DNA from: Nitrososphaerota archaeon | Lineage (GTDB): Archaea > Thermoproteota > Nitrososphaeria > Nitrososphaerales > Nitrosopumilaceae | Reading direction: 5' to 3' | Length of the DNA stretch: 5,713 nucleotides | Assembly (NCBI GenBank): GCA_030611185.1 | Contig: JAUWQG010000063.1 | Location: 1 to 5,713 of the forward strand | Shown here: positions 5,223 through 5,713 of the stretch, piece by piece | Numbering within the stretch: the stretch's first letter is position 1 | Layout: each line of letters opens with the position of its first letter | Translations under genes and position numbers: made by a program | Notes under the pieces: model-generated | What the model was told of the DNA's origin: nothing | The model's input: only the letters and a program-made list of their open reading frames with translations | Database searches by the model: none

Positions 5223-5713
5223 ATGACAACTCCACCTAAAGTTTCACGAGAAGAATGGCTAAAGGTACGAATCGAACTGCTGAGAAAAGAAAAAGAACAT
5301 TCCAAAGTCAGAGATGAACTGACACGTGCACGACAAGAAATGCCTTGGGTTAAAGTTGAAAAAGACTATGTTTTTGAAGGACCAAGTGGAAAGGCACACT
5401 TACGTAATCTCTTTGAGGGTAAAAGTCAGTTAATCGTATATCATTTTATGTTTGAAAACGATTGGGAAGAAGGATGCAAGGCATGTTCCTTTCTAGCTGA
5501 TCATTATGAGCCAGCTATAGTCCATCTTGCAAACAGAGATGTTGCAATGGCTACAATATCAAAAGCTCCACTAGAAACTTGAAGCATTCAAAAAACGCAT
5601 GAAGTGGAATTTTAATTGGCTTTCTTCTGAAAATTCAGATTTTAATCGGGATTTTCATGTTTCTTTTACAGATGAAGAATTGGAAAAAGGCAAAGGTCAT
5701 TACAATTTTGAAG
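5223..5713 (+). pseudogene. DUF899 thioredoxin-like protein, frameshifted and cut by the window edge
   Basis: From ATG 5223 the product reads as a typical DUF899 (COG4312-type) protein: SREEWL (8-13), a charged helix with LLRKEKE (19-25), PWVKVEKDYVFEGPSGK (41-57), SQLIVYHFMF (68-77) and the redox-type Cys85-Lys-Ala-Cys88 in EEGCKACSF. It stops after 119 residues at TGA 5580-5582, at SKAPLET, where family members continue for roughly another hundred residues. The missing part is present in the +1 frame from CTT 5578: LEAFKKRMKW, then SDFNRDFHVSFTDEEL and KGHYNFE, 45 codons open to the window end. The junction fits loss of two A from an ancestral GAA-AAA-CTT, since the family has a Lys there; gain of one base is the alternative. 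The family is predicted to be a dithiol-disulfide oxidoreductase, but its substrate is not known. Either the gene is disrupted or the assembly has an error in a short A-run. No slippery motif supports programmed frameshifting. Confidence 0.85.

Noticed and set aside
5571..5582. Programmed +1 frameshift in the DUF899 gene
   Set aside because: GAA-ACT-TGA has no recognised slippery codon or stimulatory structure, and the family has an extra Lys at the join, which fits a two-base loss better.

Overview
The window looks like a piece of an AT-rich archaeal chromosome, most likely an ammonia-oxidising thaumarchaeon (Nitrososphaerota, Nitrosopumilus/Nitrosarchaeum type). I base this on low GC, genes packed on one strand, TATA-like boxes about 25 nt before start codons, T-tracts after genes, and two secreted-type proteins with modules I recognise from that lineage: an N-terminal STDICGLQLC..PGGKAAW segment and a C-terminal paired-Cys tail ending in LIxRGW. 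The taxonomic call is inference. Every gene I can support lies on the + strand.

Layout: (1) Positions 1-1134 hold the 3' part of a large repeat-containing, His-rich, probably extracellular protein whose start lies outside the window. (2) Positions 1150-1260 hold a 36-residue CxxC/CxxC zinc-ribbon protein. (3) Positions 1350-2942 encode a Rieske [2Fe-2S] domain fused to a glutamate-synthase-type FMN/[3Fe-4S] synthase domain. A 236-residue protein of unknown function (2935-3645) overlaps its 3' end by 8 nt, so the two form an evident operon. (4) Positions 3724-5007 encode a secreted protein made of two diverged copies of one domain, followed by a hairpin and T-tract terminator. (5) Positions 5008-5222 are intergenic and carry a 7-bp inverted repeat and two TATA-like boxes. 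(6) From 5223 to the right edge lies a DUF899 thioredoxin-like gene broken by a frameshift near 5575-5578; the coding sequence resumes in the +1 frame and runs off the window.

How the genes relate: the Rieske-GltB2 protein has everything expected of an electron-accepting synthase (two Fe-S centres plus an FMN barrel) but no glutaminase domain, and its coupled partner is uncharacterised. This pair is the best candidate for undescribed biochemistry here. The two flanking secreted proteins look like envelope or extracellular proteins, and nothing in the sequence ties them functionally to the redox pair. The DUF899 gene is a separate unit that is either decaying or affected by a sequence error.
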